Shown here one piece after another: positions 20,459-29,236 of a stretch of DNA of 35,007 nucleotides (position 1 is its first letter; each line of letters opens with the position of its first letter). The stretch is from Gammaproteobacteria bacterium (lineage in GTDB: Bacteria; Pseudomonadota; Gammaproteobacteria; Pseudomonadales; Pseudohongiellaceae). The notes beneath the pieces are model-generated. The model was not told where the DNA came from, did not search any database, and worked only from the letters and a program-made list of their open reading frames with translations. Both the position numbers and the translations under genes were made by a program. The stretch covers positions 1 to 35,007 of the forward strand of contig JAUHWU010000022.1 in assembly GCA_030427065.1 (NCBI GenBank). The letters run 5' to 3'.

Positions 20459-21016
20459 TCAGATCGTTAAAAGATCAACTTCCTTTTCATCGTATTTACT
20501 ATCTATCTGCGCTATGAAACTGTCGGTAAGTTTTTGTATGTCCTGCTCAGCTTTTCTTTCTTCGTCTTCGCTGATTTCTTTATCTTTCAGCAAGTCTTTA
20601 GTCTGACTATTGGCATCACGACGAATATTACGCACAGCGATACGGGCATTCTCTGCTTCATTCTTAGCCTGTTTGGTATATTCCTTTCTTGTCTCTTCCG
20701 TCAGTGCAGGCATAGGTAACCTGATAACATCACCATTATTTGAAGGATTGAGTCCAAGATCAGATTTCATAATTGCTTTTTCAACATCGCCTAGAATATT
20801 TTTCTCCCAGGGCGTAACAGCGATAGTTCTGGCATCTTCAATGGTGACATTGGCTACTTGCTGTATAGGCGTTTCTGTTCCGTAATAGTTCACCATGACA
20901 CTATCAAGAATTCCAGGATGTGCACGCCCCGTTCGAATCTTGTTAAAGGCAATCTCGAGACTGTGCACACTCTTTTCCATTCGATCCCTGGCATCAGCAA
21001 TAATTTCATCAATCAT
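20459..21016 (-). CDS. frr: Ribosome-recycling factor
   Basis: Works with EF-G and IF3 to split the post-termination ribosome. The 185-residue chain (same length as E. coli) shows [21 protein letters not shown]-like residues at the start of domain I, then INVTPWE-like [26 protein letters not shown] and the C-terminal helix with RNIRRDAN. The start is 1 nt after the pyrH stop; its AGGAG at 21023-21027 lies within the last codons of pyrH, so translation is coupled. Confidence 0.98.
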   Translation of the reverse strand: MIDEIIADARDRMEKSVHSLEIAFNKIRTGRAHPGILDSVMVNYYGTETPIQQVANVTIEDARTIAVTPWEKNILGDVEKAIMKSDLGLNPSNNGDVIRLPMPALTEETRKEYTKQAKNEAENARIAVRNIRRDANSQTKDLLKDKEISEDEERKAEQDIQKLTDSFIAQIDSKYDEKEVDLLTI

Positions 21017-21017
21017 C

Positions 21018-21746
21018 TTATTCTCCTCTCTCTATCAGGGTTCCTTCGTCCTTACCGACAATAATGTTAAAAAGAGCTTCAGCTTTATTCATATTGAAGA
21101 CACGAACCGGCAGATTATGATCCCTGCTCAGGCAAATGGCAGTAAGGTCCATAACACCAAGTTTTTTATCCAGTACTTCGTCGAAAGTGAGGCGATCATA
21201 TTTTTCTGCAGTGGGGTCTATAACAGGATCCGCAGAATATACGCCATCTACTTTGGTCGCCTTGAGTACAAGATCGGCATTTATTTCAATACCACGCAAA
21301 CAGGCAGAAGAATCAGTCGTAAAAAATGGATTGCCAGTGCCGGCTGAAAAAATCACCACATCACCATCTTTAAGGTGTCTGATCGCAGTACGACGATCAT
21401 AATGCTCAACAACACCACTCATCGGTATAGCAGACATGACTCTGGTCGAGATACTGGCTCTTTCCATCGCATCACGCATTGCCAGGGCGTTCATCACTGT
21501 TGCCAGCATACCCATATGATCGCCGGTTACCCTTTCCATTCCGGCAGCACTCAGCGCTGCCCCACGAAAAAGGTTACCTCCACCAATAACAAGTCCAACC
21601 TGAACACCAATTTCAACCAGTTGGCCAATTTCCATGGCCATTCTGTCAAGCACTTTGGGATCAATACCGAAATCAGCATTTCCGGTCAGGGCTTCACCAC
21701 TCAGCTTTAACAGTATCCTGTCGTACTTGCGGATTTTAGTTGCCAT
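21018..21746 (-). CDS. pyrH: Uridylate kinase
   Basis: Hexameric bacterial UMP kinase (amino acid kinase family) making UDP, activated by GTP and inhibited by UTP in well-studied homologues. [11 protein letters not shown] begins at residue 12, the glycine-rich [12 protein letters not shown] lies near 54-65, and the phosphate-binding [11 protein letters not shown] and C-terminal [10 protein letters not shown] segments are family-typical. Length is 242 residues (E. coli 241). It supplies UDP/UTP for the CTP synthase and UDP-sugar steps encoded further along the array. It is followed by frr after a single base. Confidence 0.98.
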   Translation of the reverse strand: MATKIRKYDRILLKLSGEALTGNADFGIDPKVLDRMAMEIGQLVEIGVQVGLVIGGGNLFRGAALSAAGMERVTGDHMGMLATVMNALAMRDAMERASISTRVMSAIPMSGVVEHYDRRTAIRHLKDGDVVIFSAGTGNPFFTTDSSACLRGIEINADLVLKATKVDGVYSADPVIDPTAEKYDRLTFDEVLDKKLGVMDLTAICLSRDHNLPVRVFNMNKAEALFNIIVGKDEGTLIERGE

Positions 21747-21824
21747 TTTTTCAGCCCCAATTGAAATTTTTAAACTGCACCGTATCCGGTTTTGCTTTTT
21801 GCCCTGACCCGTACAAAACTTCTG

Positions 21825-22697
21825 TTAATCTTTGGGTTTTAGCTGGGCAGCTACTTCAGCAGCGAAGTCTTCTTCCTTCTTTTCGATTCCTTCACCAACT
21901 TCATAACGCACAAAAGAAACTATCTCAGCGCCGGCATCTTTTACCAGACTACCCACTTTAACATCGGGGTCTTTTACAAAGGCCTGATCAAGAAGACTTA
22001 CTTCCTCAACAAACTTTCTCAGTCTGCCGCTTACCATTTTTTCTACGATATCAGCAGGTTTGCCACTTTCTGCGGCCTGAGCGGTATAGATTTCACTTTC
22101 CTTGTTAAGAACTTCGGCTGGCACGTCTTCTGCAGCAACGACCATCGGGCTAACAGCAGCAATATGCATGGCCACGTCTCTGGCCAGTTCATCATCGCCA
22201 CCGCGCAGGGTAACAAGCACAGCAATCTTGTTATTGGAATGGACATAGCAACCAACAATAGCGCCTTCAGATTCTTGCATTACGGCCCGACGCACGCTGA
22301 TGTTTTCGCCAATTTTCTGAATCAGGGCAAGCCTTGACTGCTCCAGTCCTGATGCCATCAGTGAATCAATATCGGTATCTTTTTTGGAGAAAACCGTTTC
22401 CAAAACTGTGTTGGCAAAATCAATAAAATTGTCTTCACGGGCTGCGAAATCTGTTTCACTGTTAACTTCAACCATCACACCATAACTGCCATCATCAGCA
22501 ATTCGGGTCAATACCAGACCTTCAGCGGCAGTTCTACCTGCTTTTTTGGCAGCTTTAAGGCCACTTTCCTTGCGCAGATCTTCGATTGCTTTTTCAATAT
22601 CGCCTTCAGCAGCCTGCAAGGCTTTTTTGCAATCCATCATACCGAGGCCGGTACGTTCTCTTAATTCTTTAACTAATGAAGTTGTAATCTCTGCCAT
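21825..22697 (-). CDS. tsf: Elongation factor Ts
   Basis: Guanine-nucleotide exchange factor for EF-Tu. The N-terminal UBA-like domain reads [19 protein letters not shown], and the T82-D83-F84 motif in the core is the one that disrupts Mg binding in EF-Tu. Length is 290 residues (E. coli 283). A strong GGAGG (22704-22708) precedes the ATG. It follows rpsB as in nearly all bacteria, with a large intercistronic hairpin between them. The 78-nt gap to pyrH holds no clear signal beyond a 4-bp hairpin. Confidence 0.98.
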   Translation of the reverse strand: MAEITTSLVKELRERTGLGMMDCKKALQAAEGDIEKAIEDLRKESGLKAAKKAGRTAAEGLVLTRIADDGSYGVMVEVNSETDFAAREDNFIDFANTVLETVFSKKDTDIDSLMASGLEQSRLALIQKIGENISVRRAVMQESEGAIVGCYVHSNNKIAVLVTLRGGDDELARDVAMHIAAVSPMVVAAEDVPAEVLNKESEIYTAQAAESGKPADIVEKMVSGRLRKFVEEVSLLDQAFVKDPDVKVGSLVKDAGAEIVSFVRYEVGEGIEKKEEDFAAEVAAQLKPKD

Positions 22698-22731
22698 GTC
22701 TGGCCTCCCTCACGTATTCTAAACTTGAGTA

Positions 22732-22764
22732 TTTCGGGGGAGCTGCATGATGCAGTCCCCGAAA
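22732..22764 (-). other. Large hairpin between rpsB and tsf
   Basis: TTTCGGGG pairs with CCCCGAAA over 8 bp, and inside it CTGCA pairs with TGCAG around a 3-nt loop, with a small asymmetric internal loop between. No T-run follows, so full termination is unlikely. A structured rpsB-tsf intercistronic region would let S2 and EF-Ts levels differ; that role is inference, but the stem is too long to be casual. Confidence 0.65.
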
Positions 22765-22791
22765 ATCATTTGTCGCTGAGATATTTGAAAA

Positions 22792-23838
22792 TTACTCGGC
22801 TTTAGCTTTGGCTTTGGCTTTTGTTTTAGCCTTGGCTTTAGGCTCAGCCTTTGCTTTCGCTTTTGCCTTGACTTTAGGTGCGGCTTTCACCTTAGTCTCA
22901 TCCGCTTCAGAAGTGCTTGCTTCTTTCTCTTCAGCCTCTGCCTCTTCAGCCTTTGCTTTTGGCTCTTCAGCAGCTTTCTCTGCTTTCGCTTCTGTCTCGG
23001 GAGTAGCAGTTTCTGCTTCTTCTGATGCTACGTCAGTTTCGGCGGATTCTTCTGAATTAGCCTTTGCTTTAGCCTTGGACCTGACCTTGATTTTTGAATC
23101 TGCAGCTTCATCATCAAGCTCAACAAATTCGCCTTTTTTCGCTTCTGCCTCAGAGAGCGCCTTGCCATGTCCTTCGACACAGGCATCGGCAAGCGCAGCT
23201 ACATAGAGATTGATTGCACGAATGGCGTCATCGTTACCCGGAATAACTACGTCAATACCATCGGGGTCACTGTTTGTATCTACGACGCCTATAACAGGAA
23301 TACCCAGTTTATTGGCTTCTGTTATGGCAATACGCTCATGATCGACATCAATAACAAAAAGCGCATCAGGCAATCCGCCCATGTCTTTAATGCCACCGAT
23401 ACTTTTTTCCAGCTTTTCCTGAGCCCGACGACGCATTAATGCTTCTTTCTTGGTCAGTTTCTCAAACGTACCATCTGTGGACTGGATTTCCAGATCCTTG
23501 AGTTTCTTGACTGATGCACGAATAGTCTTGTAGTTAGTCAACATACCGCCTGGCCAACGGTTGTCTACATAGGGCATGGAAGCACGAATTGCTTCGGCCT
23601 TGATAATTTTACTTGCTGCTCGCTTGGTACCGACGAAAAGTACTTTTTGCTTGCGCTCGGCCATACGCTTTACCTGGTCCAGAGCCTGGTTAAGTGCAGG
23701 GAGAGTGTGTTCGAGATTAATGATATGGATTTTATTGCGGGACCCGAAAATGTATTGATCCATCTTGGGGTTCCAGTAGCGGCATTGGTGTCCGAAATGC
23801 ACACCAGCCTGCAACATGTCTTTCATGCTTACAGTCAT
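22792..23838 (-). CDS. rpsB: 30S ribosomal protein S2 with long repetitive tail
   Basis: S2 binds the 30S back between head and body and is needed to dock S1. The core, residues 1 to about 225, has all family features ([69 protein letters not shown]). E. coli S2 has 241 residues; this one has 348. The extra tail (about 226-348) is low complexity: an acidic Glu/Ala-rich section, then a basic Lys-Ala repeat running to the last residue. The tail is coded by 6-nt period repeats (22798-22870 especially). A good AAGGA (23845-23849) lies 6 nt before the ATG. It is the first gene of the long minus-strand array. Confidence 0.98.
   Translation of the reverse strand: MTVSMKDMLQAGVHFGHQCRYWNPKMDQYIFGSRNKIHIINLEHTLPALNQALDQVKRMAERKQKVLFVGTKRAASKIIKAEAIRASMPYVDNRWPGGMLTNYKTIRASVKKLKDLEIQSTDGTFEKLTKKEALMRRRAQEKLEKSIGGIKDMGGLPDALFVIDVDHERIAITEANKLGIPVIGVVDTNSDPDGIDVVIPGNDDAIRAINLYVAALADACVEGHGKALSEAEAKKGEFVELDDEAADSKIKVRSKAKAKANSEESAETDVASEEAETATPETEAKAEKAAEEPKAKAEEAEAEEKEASTSEADETKVKAAPKVKAKAKAKAEPKAKAKTKAKAKAKAE
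22798..22870 (-). repeat. Hexanucleotide-period repeat at the rpsB 3' end
   Basis: The minus strand alternates Lys (AAA/AAG) and Ala (GCN) codons with few interruptions, giving an imperfect 6-nt microsatellite. Such tracts are prone to in-frame length change, so tail length may vary between strains. Confidence 0.7.
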
Positions 23839-24043
23839 ATTATGTCCTTGGGTTAAGCCTCCATATACCCTTTGAAACCAACCTGCAACCTGCCTATAAA
23901 CATCTTCTGGCTAGCTATAACTAGTTGATATTTAACAGATTTGTGGCACCCGGTTCAAAGTGCTGATATATGTGTGACAGTTTAAGTTTAGTTAAATTAA
24001 TTTAAAATTTTGTTTTTCGCTTTCGCCCCTTGGGGAAAAAACG
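23839..24043 (-). promoter_or_regulatory. rpsB-tsf mRNA leader, probable S2 autoregulatory region
   Basis: About 205 nt of untranslated leader lie between the predicted transcript start and the rpsB ATG. At its 5' end GTTTTT pairs with AAAAAC (24012-24042), enclosing a CCCC/GGGG pair. Close to the ATG, GGGT and ACCC flank a GGAGG-containing loop (about 23852-23872) just ahead of the AAGGA site. Known: in E. coli and other gammaproteobacteria S2 represses rpsB-tsf through a conserved 5' leader (the region also listed as t44 RNA). That this leader does the same is inferred from position and length; I did not fold it. Confidence 0.5.
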
Positions 24044-24049
24044 TGCGGC

Positions 24050-24058
24050 TTTATACCA
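24050..24058 (-). promoter_or_regulatory. Extended -10 promoter of rpsB
   Basis: The minus strand reads TGGTATAAA followed by GCCGCAC: an extended -10 (TGn) with a GC-rich discriminator, the layout expected of growth-rate and stringently controlled ribosomal promoters. A perfect TTGACA is at 24067-24072, but only 11 nt from the -10, too close to act as the usual -35. An inverted repeat (TAAAGA/TCTTTA, 24075-24089) lies just upstream. Transcription should start near 24043. Confidence 0.7.
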
Positions 24059-24108
24059 TAAAGCTCTGTCAACTTAAAGATTATCTTTAGTTATCCGAGG
24101 CTTAAGCA

Positions 24109-24137
24109 TTGATAGATCCATTGCCCGGTTCGATTAT
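24109..24137 (+). promoter_or_regulatory. Candidate sigma-70 promoter for map-glnD
   Basis: TTGATA (24109-24114) and GATTAT (24132-24137) are spaced 17 nt, giving a leader of about 100 nt before map. A better -10 hexamer, TATAGT (24135-24140), overlaps but with a 20-nt spacer. In the leader a perfect 6-bp hairpin, CAAAGG/CCTTTG, lies at 24183-24200. This completes the 407-nt divergent gap; no gene is seen in it. Confidence 0.3.
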
Positions 24138-24245
24138 AGTGGCAATTGGGGCATACCGGATGACTATTTACAAAGATAAATCCAAAGGTTAATTCCTTTG
24201 TGCGCCCAGTTGAAATAAAATAGCTGTTTTTGCCCCCAAAACACC

Positions 24246-25019
24246 ATGACTGTAACAATCAAAACCCCGAAAGAAATAGAGCTGATGCAAATTGCCGGCA
24301 GGCTGGCGGCTGAAGTTCTGGAAATGATAGAACCTCATGTAGTTGCAGGTATCAGTACCGGCGAGCTTGACCGGATCTGTCACGACTATATTGTTAATGT
24401 TCAGCAGGCTATACCTGCTCCGCTAAACTATAATGGTTTTCCGAAGTCCATCTGTACATCGCCAAACTATGTAATTTGTCATGGTATTCCCAGTGATACT
24501 CAACTATTAAGGCAAGGCGACATAATCAATATTGATATCACCGTAATAAAAGATGGTTATCACGGCGATACCAGCAAGATGTTTCTTGTTGGCAACGTGC
24601 CTCCCCATGCTGAGAAACTGGTAAAAATAACCCAGGAATGCCTGTACAAGGCAATTGACATTGTCCGTCCAGGCATCACGCTTGGTGATATCGGTAATAT
24701 TATTCAGCAGTATGCTGAATCCAACCATTATTCTGTGGTACGGGAATATTGCGGCCATGGCATCGGCCGAATTTTCCACGAAGAGCCCCAGGTACTTCAT
24801 TATGGAAGTCCCAAAACAGGCCTGGTTATTGAGGAAGGCATGACATTTACCATAGAACCAATGATTAATGCCGGTACCCGGCACACCAAACTCTCCCGCA
24901 AGGATGGCTGGACTGTGACAACACGCGATCGCCGACTCTCTGCACAGTGGGAACATACCCTTGCAGTAACAGCGGATGGTTGTGAAGTATTAACACGTCG
25001 CAAGGAAGAGCAATTCTAA
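24246..25019 (+). CDS. map: Methionine aminopeptidase type I
   Basis: Removes the initiator Met from new proteins whose second residue is small. The pita-bread fold ligands are all present: D97, D108, H171, E204 and E235, with H79 and H178 as the second-shell and substrate histidines. Length is 257 residues (E. coli 264). The start MTVTIKTPKEIELM aligns with the family N-terminus, yet there is no Shine-Dalgarno in front of it (the preceding bases are C/A-rich), so initiation may rely on other features. It is divergent from rpsB, the standard arrangement, and the glnD start codon lies 1 nt after its stop. Confidence 0.98.
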   Translation: MTVTIKTPKEIELMQIAGRLAAEVLEMIEPHVVAGISTGELDRICHDYIVNVQQAIPAPLNYNGFPKSICTSPNYVICHGIPSDTQLLRQGDIINIDITVIKDGYHGDTSKMFLVGNVPPHAEKLVKITQECLYKAIDIVRPGITLGDIGNIIQQYAESNHYSVVREYCGHGIGRIFHEEPQVLHYGSPKTGLVIEEGMTFTIEPMINAGTRHTKLSRKDGWTVTTRDRRLSAQWEHTLAVTADGCEVLTRRKEEQF

Positions 25020-25020
25020 C

Positions 25021-27723
25021 TTGAACATATTAACGCTAAATCCTCCCCCTACCCGTAACCGGAAAAAACTTTTTAACGCTGAAGTATTCAGGGAATCACT
25101 GGCTGGCAGTAGCTCAGAAATCAGTTGTTACCGCGAGGCGGTACAAAATGCCAGACATATTCTTGACGAACGCTTTACCCAGAAAAGCGATATAGAAAGT
25201 ATTATCAAGGATGAGGCCTGGTTTGTTGACCAGCTATTGATAAATGCCTGGCAGCAATATGACTGGAAAGATGCTGACGACATCAGTTTGATTGCAGTAG
25301 GAGGCTATGGCCGTGCCGAACTGCACCCTTATTCCGATATTGATATACAGATTCTTCTCACTAAAAGCGATAAGTCAAAATACAAGGAAGATATCGAGCA
25401 TTTTCTTACTTTCCTGTGGGACATAAACCTGGAAATTGGCCAGAGTGTCCGCTCAATCAAGGAAAATCAGCAAGAAGCGGCTAAAGATATCACTGTCGCC
25501 ACCGCACTTATTGAGTCAAGGACGCTTTGCGGAAATCCAGCATTACTGGATACCGTAATGTCACAAATTGAAAAGAAAAAAGTATGGAAACCAAAGCTGT
25601 TTTTCCAGGCAAAAAAAGATGAACAGATCAATCGACACCGCAAGCAAAATGACATTGAGTATGCTCTGGAACCCAACATTAAGGAGGCACCAGGTGGACT
25701 CAGGGACATTCAGACTATTGGCTGGATTTCAAAACGTCATTTTGGCGCAACGGATTTTCTTGATCTGGTAAAACGTAAATTTCTTGAAGAAAACGAATAC
25801 CAGGATCTAATAAAAGGAAGAAATTTTCTGTGGAAAATTCGTTATGGCCTGCACATGATTAGTGGCCGCAGGGAAGACAGGCTACTGTTTGAACATCAGC
25901 GTACGCTGGCACAGATCTTCGGTTACAAGGATGATAAAAGCAGTCTCGCCATCGAAAAGCTGATGAAGGAATATTATCGCGTTGTTTTGACTCTGCGAGA
26001 GTTAAATGATGTTCTATTACAGCTTTTTGATGAGGAAATACTGCGCTCCAGGGAACGGGCAAAAATAATTCCCATCAACAACAGATTTCAGATAAGAAAT
26101 AATTACATAGAAGTCAAAAATAAAAATGTTTTTGAGAAGACCCCTTTTGCTCTCATAGAAATTTTTGTACTGTTGGCACAAAACGAAAAAATTGAAGGTA
26201 TCAGGGCTTCCACCATCCGGCTGATAAGAAACAGTCGGCATCTGATTGACAATGAATATCGACGCGATATCCGTAATATTACCATGTTCATGGAACTTCT
26301 GCGCTCGCCCCACATGATGGTTGGAAGACTCAGGGAAATGAAACGTTACGGCATTCTGTCAGCTTACCTGCCAGAATTCGGTCGAATTATTGGCCAGATG
26401 CAATATGACCTTTTCCATATTTATACTGTTGATGACCACACTCTTCAGGTAATGGAAAATATGCGTCGCTTCCGCCATCCTGAAGCCGCTGAAAAATTTC
26501 CCGTCGCTGCAGCGTTGTTTCACCGCTTACCAAAAGTCGAATTACTATATATAGCAGGCCTTTACCATGATATTGCGAAAGGCCGTGGCGGGGATCATTC
26601 GCAACTTGGAAAACGCGATGCGGAATTATTTTGTCGGCGTCATCGTCTGGGTAAGTGGGATACAGCTCTGGTGTCCTGGCTGGTCGAGCACCATCTGACA
26701 ATGTCGAGTGTTGCTCAACGCGAAGACATTCAGGACCCTGAAGTGGTCAAAAAATTTGCACTTAACGTAGGCGACCAAACCAGACTGGATTACTTGTATG
26801 TGCTGACTGTGGCCGATATCAATGGCACCAACTCAACACTATGGAATACCTGGCGCGCATCACTATTACGCAATCTTTACCAACTGACAAAGCGTGCATT
26901 GAGTCAGGGACTGGAAGAAACCGTGGGCAAGGCAGAGCTGATTAGGGAAAATCAGAAAAGCGCCATCGCCCTTTTGGAAAGTACCGGACTTAGCGGAAAG
27001 CAGGTCAGGGATATCTGGAACAATCCCAGCGAAGATTATTTTTTGCGCGAATCTCCGCAGGACATTACCTGGCAAACCACCGCTATTGCCAATCATAAAA
27101 GTAATATTGAGCCACTTATTCTTATCAAGAACAACACTGAAAACAAAAATGAAGGGGCTACGCAGATTTTTATCTATACGCAGAACTCCCATTTCCTGTT
27201 TGCCAATATTGCGACAGCACTTGATCGCCTGAACCTGAATATTCAGGATGCCCGTATCTATACCACCGACAGCGACTACTCCATGACGAACTTCATGGTA
27301 CTGGAGAGCAATGGCAAGCCTATTGGAAAAAATCCTCAGCGTATGGAGGAAATTAACAAAACTCTGAATAATTATGTCAGTTCCACCAAAGCACTAAAAC
27401 CAACGGAGAAACACCGTCCATCCAGAAAATATCGCCAATTTACCCATCGGACAGATACCACTCTGAGTAATCCCCAACATACGCCATATTCTATTCTCGA
27501 AGTATTGTGTACTGACAGGCCCGGTCTACTGGCAAAGGTGGCAGGTATTTTTGTAGAAATGGATATCACCCTGCACAATGCAAAGATTACTACTCTGGGC
27601 GAGAATGTTGAGGACGTCTTTTTCATCACTGACTCGGATAACAACCCAATCACTGATGCAAAGGCAGGACAAAAGCTTCAGGATGAAATTAAAAAACAGC
27701 TGGACGCTGAGATAGCGCCCTAG
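25021..27723 (+). CDS. glnD: Bifunctional PII uridylyltransferase/uridylyl-removing enzyme
   Basis: Primary nitrogen sensor: uridylylates PII proteins when glutamine is low and removes UMP when glutamine is high. The nucleotidyltransferase motif GGYGRAELHPYSDIDIQ is at 94-110, with catalytic D106 and D108. The HD hydrolase domain has H516-D517 in LYHDIAKGRGGDH. Two C-terminal ACT domains (from about 718 and about 825) bind glutamine. Length is 900 residues (E. coli 890). The start is TTG, placed 1 nt after the map stop; an AAGGAAGAG inside the map 3' end is its likely ribosome-binding site, so it should be coupled to map. There is no nearby in-frame ATG that would serve instead. Confidence 0.97.
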   Translation: MNILTLNPPPTRNRKKLFNAEVFRESLAGSSSEISCYREAVQNARHILDERFTQKSDIESIIKDEAWFVDQLLINAWQQYDWKDADDISLIAVGGYGRAELHPYSDIDIQILLTKSDKSKYKEDIEHFLTFLWDINLEIGQSVRSIKENQQEAAKDITVATALIESRTLCGNPALLDTVMSQIEKKKVWKPKLFFQAKKDEQINRHRKQNDIEYALEPNIKEAPGGLRDIQTIGWISKRHFGATDFLDLVKRKFLEENEYQDLIKGRNFLWKIRYGLHMISGRREDRLLFEHQRTLAQIFGYKDDKSSLAIEKLMKEYYRVVLTLRELNDVLLQLFDEEILRSRERAKIIPINNRFQIRNNYIEVKNKNVFEKTPFALIEIFVLLAQNEKIEGIRASTIRLIRNSRHLIDNEYRRDIRNITMFMELLRSPHMMVGRLREMKRYGILSAYLPEFGRIIGQMQYDLFHIYTVDDHTLQVMENMRRFRHPEAAEKFPVAAALFHRLPKVELLYIAGLYHDIAKGRGGDHSQLGKRDAELFCRRHRLGKWDTALVSWLVEHHLTMSSVAQREDIQDPEVVKKFALNVGDQTRLDYLYVLTVADINGTNSTLWNTWRASLLRNLYQLTKRALSQGLEETVGKAELIRENQKSAIALLESTGLSGKQVRDIWNNPSEDYFLRESPQDITWQTTAIANHKSNIEPLILIKNNTENKNEGATQIFIYTQNSHFLFANIATALDRLNLNIQDARIYTTDSDYSMTNFMVLESNGKPIGKNPQRMEEINKTLNNYVSSTKALKPTEKHRPSRKYRQFTHRTDTTLSNPQHTPYSILEVLCTDRPGLLAKVAGIFVEMDITLHNAKITTLGENVEDVFFITDSDNNPITDAKAGQKLQDEIKKQLDAEIAP

Positions 27724-27773
27724 ATTTCAACCTTTCACAGAAATAAATTTAAAAACCAGCAGGAATAGCCACC

Positions 27774-28115
27774 ATGACAACACTTTATGGCATACCAAAC
27801 TGTGATTCCATCAAGAAAGCCAGAAAATGGCTGGAAGATAACTGTATTGGTTATGAATTCCACGATTACAAGAAAGCCGGTATCGACAAGGCAACTCTGG
27901 AAAACTGGTGCAAGGAATTTGGATACGAGAGCCTGGTCAACAAGCGTGGTACGACCTGGCGCAAACTCGATGACAAGCTCAAAGACAATATCAATGAAGC
28001 CAAGGCTATAAAAATCATGCAGGAAAATACCTCTGTCATTAAGCGCCCTGTGCTGATTTCAGAAAAAACCAGGATTGTTGGCTTTAGCGAAGCAGACTAT
28101 AAAACCCTGCTATAA
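27774..28115 (+). CDS. ArsC/Spx-family protein, YffB-like
   Basis: Small thioredoxin-fold protein of the ArsC/Spx superfamily. The start TLYGIPNCDSIKKARKWL has the single cysteine C10 in the ArsC-type position, and KRGTTWRKL, IKRPVLI and GFSEADY match E. coli YffB closely. Length is 113 residues (YffB 118). The biochemical role of YffB is not settled; a glutathione-linked reductase has been suggested, and arsenate reduction should not be assumed. In E. coli yffB is next to dapE; here it lies just before dapD and dapE, so the link to that locus is conserved. AGGA precedes the ATG. Confidence 0.93.
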   Translation: MTTLYGIPNCDSIKKARKWLEDNCIGYEFHDYKKAGIDKATLENWCKEFGYESLVNKRGTTWRKLDDKLKDNINEAKAIKIMQENTSVIKRPVLISEKTRIVGFSEADYKTLL

Positions 28116-28116
28116 T
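28108..28116 (+). promoter_or_regulatory. Extended -10 element ahead of dapD
   Basis: TGCTATAAT is a perfect extended -10 (TGn plus TATAAT). It overlaps the stop codon of the yffB-like gene and would start a transcript about 65 nt before dapD. No convincing -35 is seen at 16-18 nt, but extended -10 promoters often lack one. It could drive dapD-dapE independently of the upstream genes. Confidence 0.45.
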
Positions 28117-28188
28117 TTTCCTTTTTTTCGATTTTTAATATTCAGACAAGATCAATAACCAACTCATTTATTACAGGAATATATTGCC

Positions 28189-29205
28189 ATGTTTAGTTTT
28201 GCATTGGGTGTAGGCACCAAGGATTCTTCAGGAAACTATCTGGAAGTGTATTACCCGGACCCCTGGTTCAATCCTTCAGAAGAGCTAATGGCTCCCCTCC
28301 TCAAATTGCTGAACTATCAGGGCGGCAACCTGACTACGGAGATTCCTTCCGTACAGGTATCACTGCTCTCCACACAAATCAAAGACGAGGAAGTTACCAG
28401 ACTTCTGGGCATACTCCAGGAGCACCATGAGCCGCTTGTAGCAGTCATTCTTGAGAGTGACGAGAAGCCACAGACAGTACCAGAGGTATACCTGAAATTG
28501 CACCTTCTATCCCATCGCCTCGTAAAACCTCATCAGGTCAACCTCGATGGCATGTTTGGATTGCTGCCTAATGTGGCATGGACAAATCGGGGTGCCATGG
28601 CAGTAGAAGAGCTTGCCATCAAACAAATGCAAGCGCGCTTGAATAACGAGACCATTGATGTGTTGTCTGTCGACAAGTTTCCTAAAATGGCAAATTATGT
28701 GGTTCCCACTGGTGTTCGCATTGCCGATACTGCCAGAGTAAGACTGGGCGCCTATATCGGCGAAGGCACCACTATCATGCATGAAGGCTTCGTAAACTTT
28801 AACGCCGGAACAGAAGGTACAGCCATGATAGAAGGCCGTATATCTGCCGGTGTATTTGTCGGCGACCACAGTGATCTTGGTGGCGGTTGCAGCATTATGG
28901 GGACACTCTCAGGCGGTGGCACGGAAGTGATTTCCGTAGGAAAGAACTGTCTGATTGGAGCAAATGCCGGGCTTGGCTTCCCCCTCGGAGATCGCTGCAC
29001 CATAGAATCCGGTTTATATATAACAGCCAATTCCAAGGTCACGGTTATGGACAGTGAACTTAATCCGGTTGAAGTCGTAAAAGCAAGAGCGCTGGCATTC
29101 AAGGATGACCTTTTGTTCATTCGCAACTCTATCACTGGAACAGTGGAGTGCCGAACCAACAAGTCTTCTGTTGAGCTTAATAGCGAACTTCATTCACATA
29201 ACTAA
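28189..29205 (+). CDS. dapD: Tetrahydrodipicolinate N-succinyltransferase, long type
   Basis: Succinylates tetrahydrodipicolinate with succinyl-CoA in the pathway to meso-diaminopimelate and lysine. At 338 residues it is the long form found in Pseudomonas (about 344), not the 274-residue E. coli form. KLHLLSHRLVKPH, LLPNVAWTN, VDKFPKM and then the hexapeptide-repeat part (ADTARVRLGAYIGEGTT, VMHEGFVNFNAGTEG-like, DLGGGCSIMGTLSGGG) match that group, as does the VECRTNKSSVELN end. An AGGA lies 10 nt before the ATG. dapE follows after 31 nt. Confidence 0.97.
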   Translation: MFSFALGVGTKDSSGNYLEVYYPDPWFNPSEELMAPLLKLLNYQGGNLTTEIPSVQVSLLSTQIKDEEVTRLLGILQEHHEPLVAVILESDEKPQTVPEVYLKLHLLSHRLVKPHQVNLDGMFGLLPNVAWTNRGAMAVEELAIKQMQARLNNETIDVLSVDKFPKMANYVVPTGVRIADTARVRLGAYIGEGTTIMHEGFVNFNAGTEGTAMIEGRISAGVFVGDHSDLGGGCSIMGTLSGGGTEVISVGKNCLIGANAGLGFPLGDRCTIESGLYITANSKVTVMDSELNPVEVVKARALAFKDDLLFIRNSITGTVECRTNKSSVELNSELHSHN

Positions 29206-29236
29206 GGCCTGACCTTTCAATCCGGATATCCATAAC

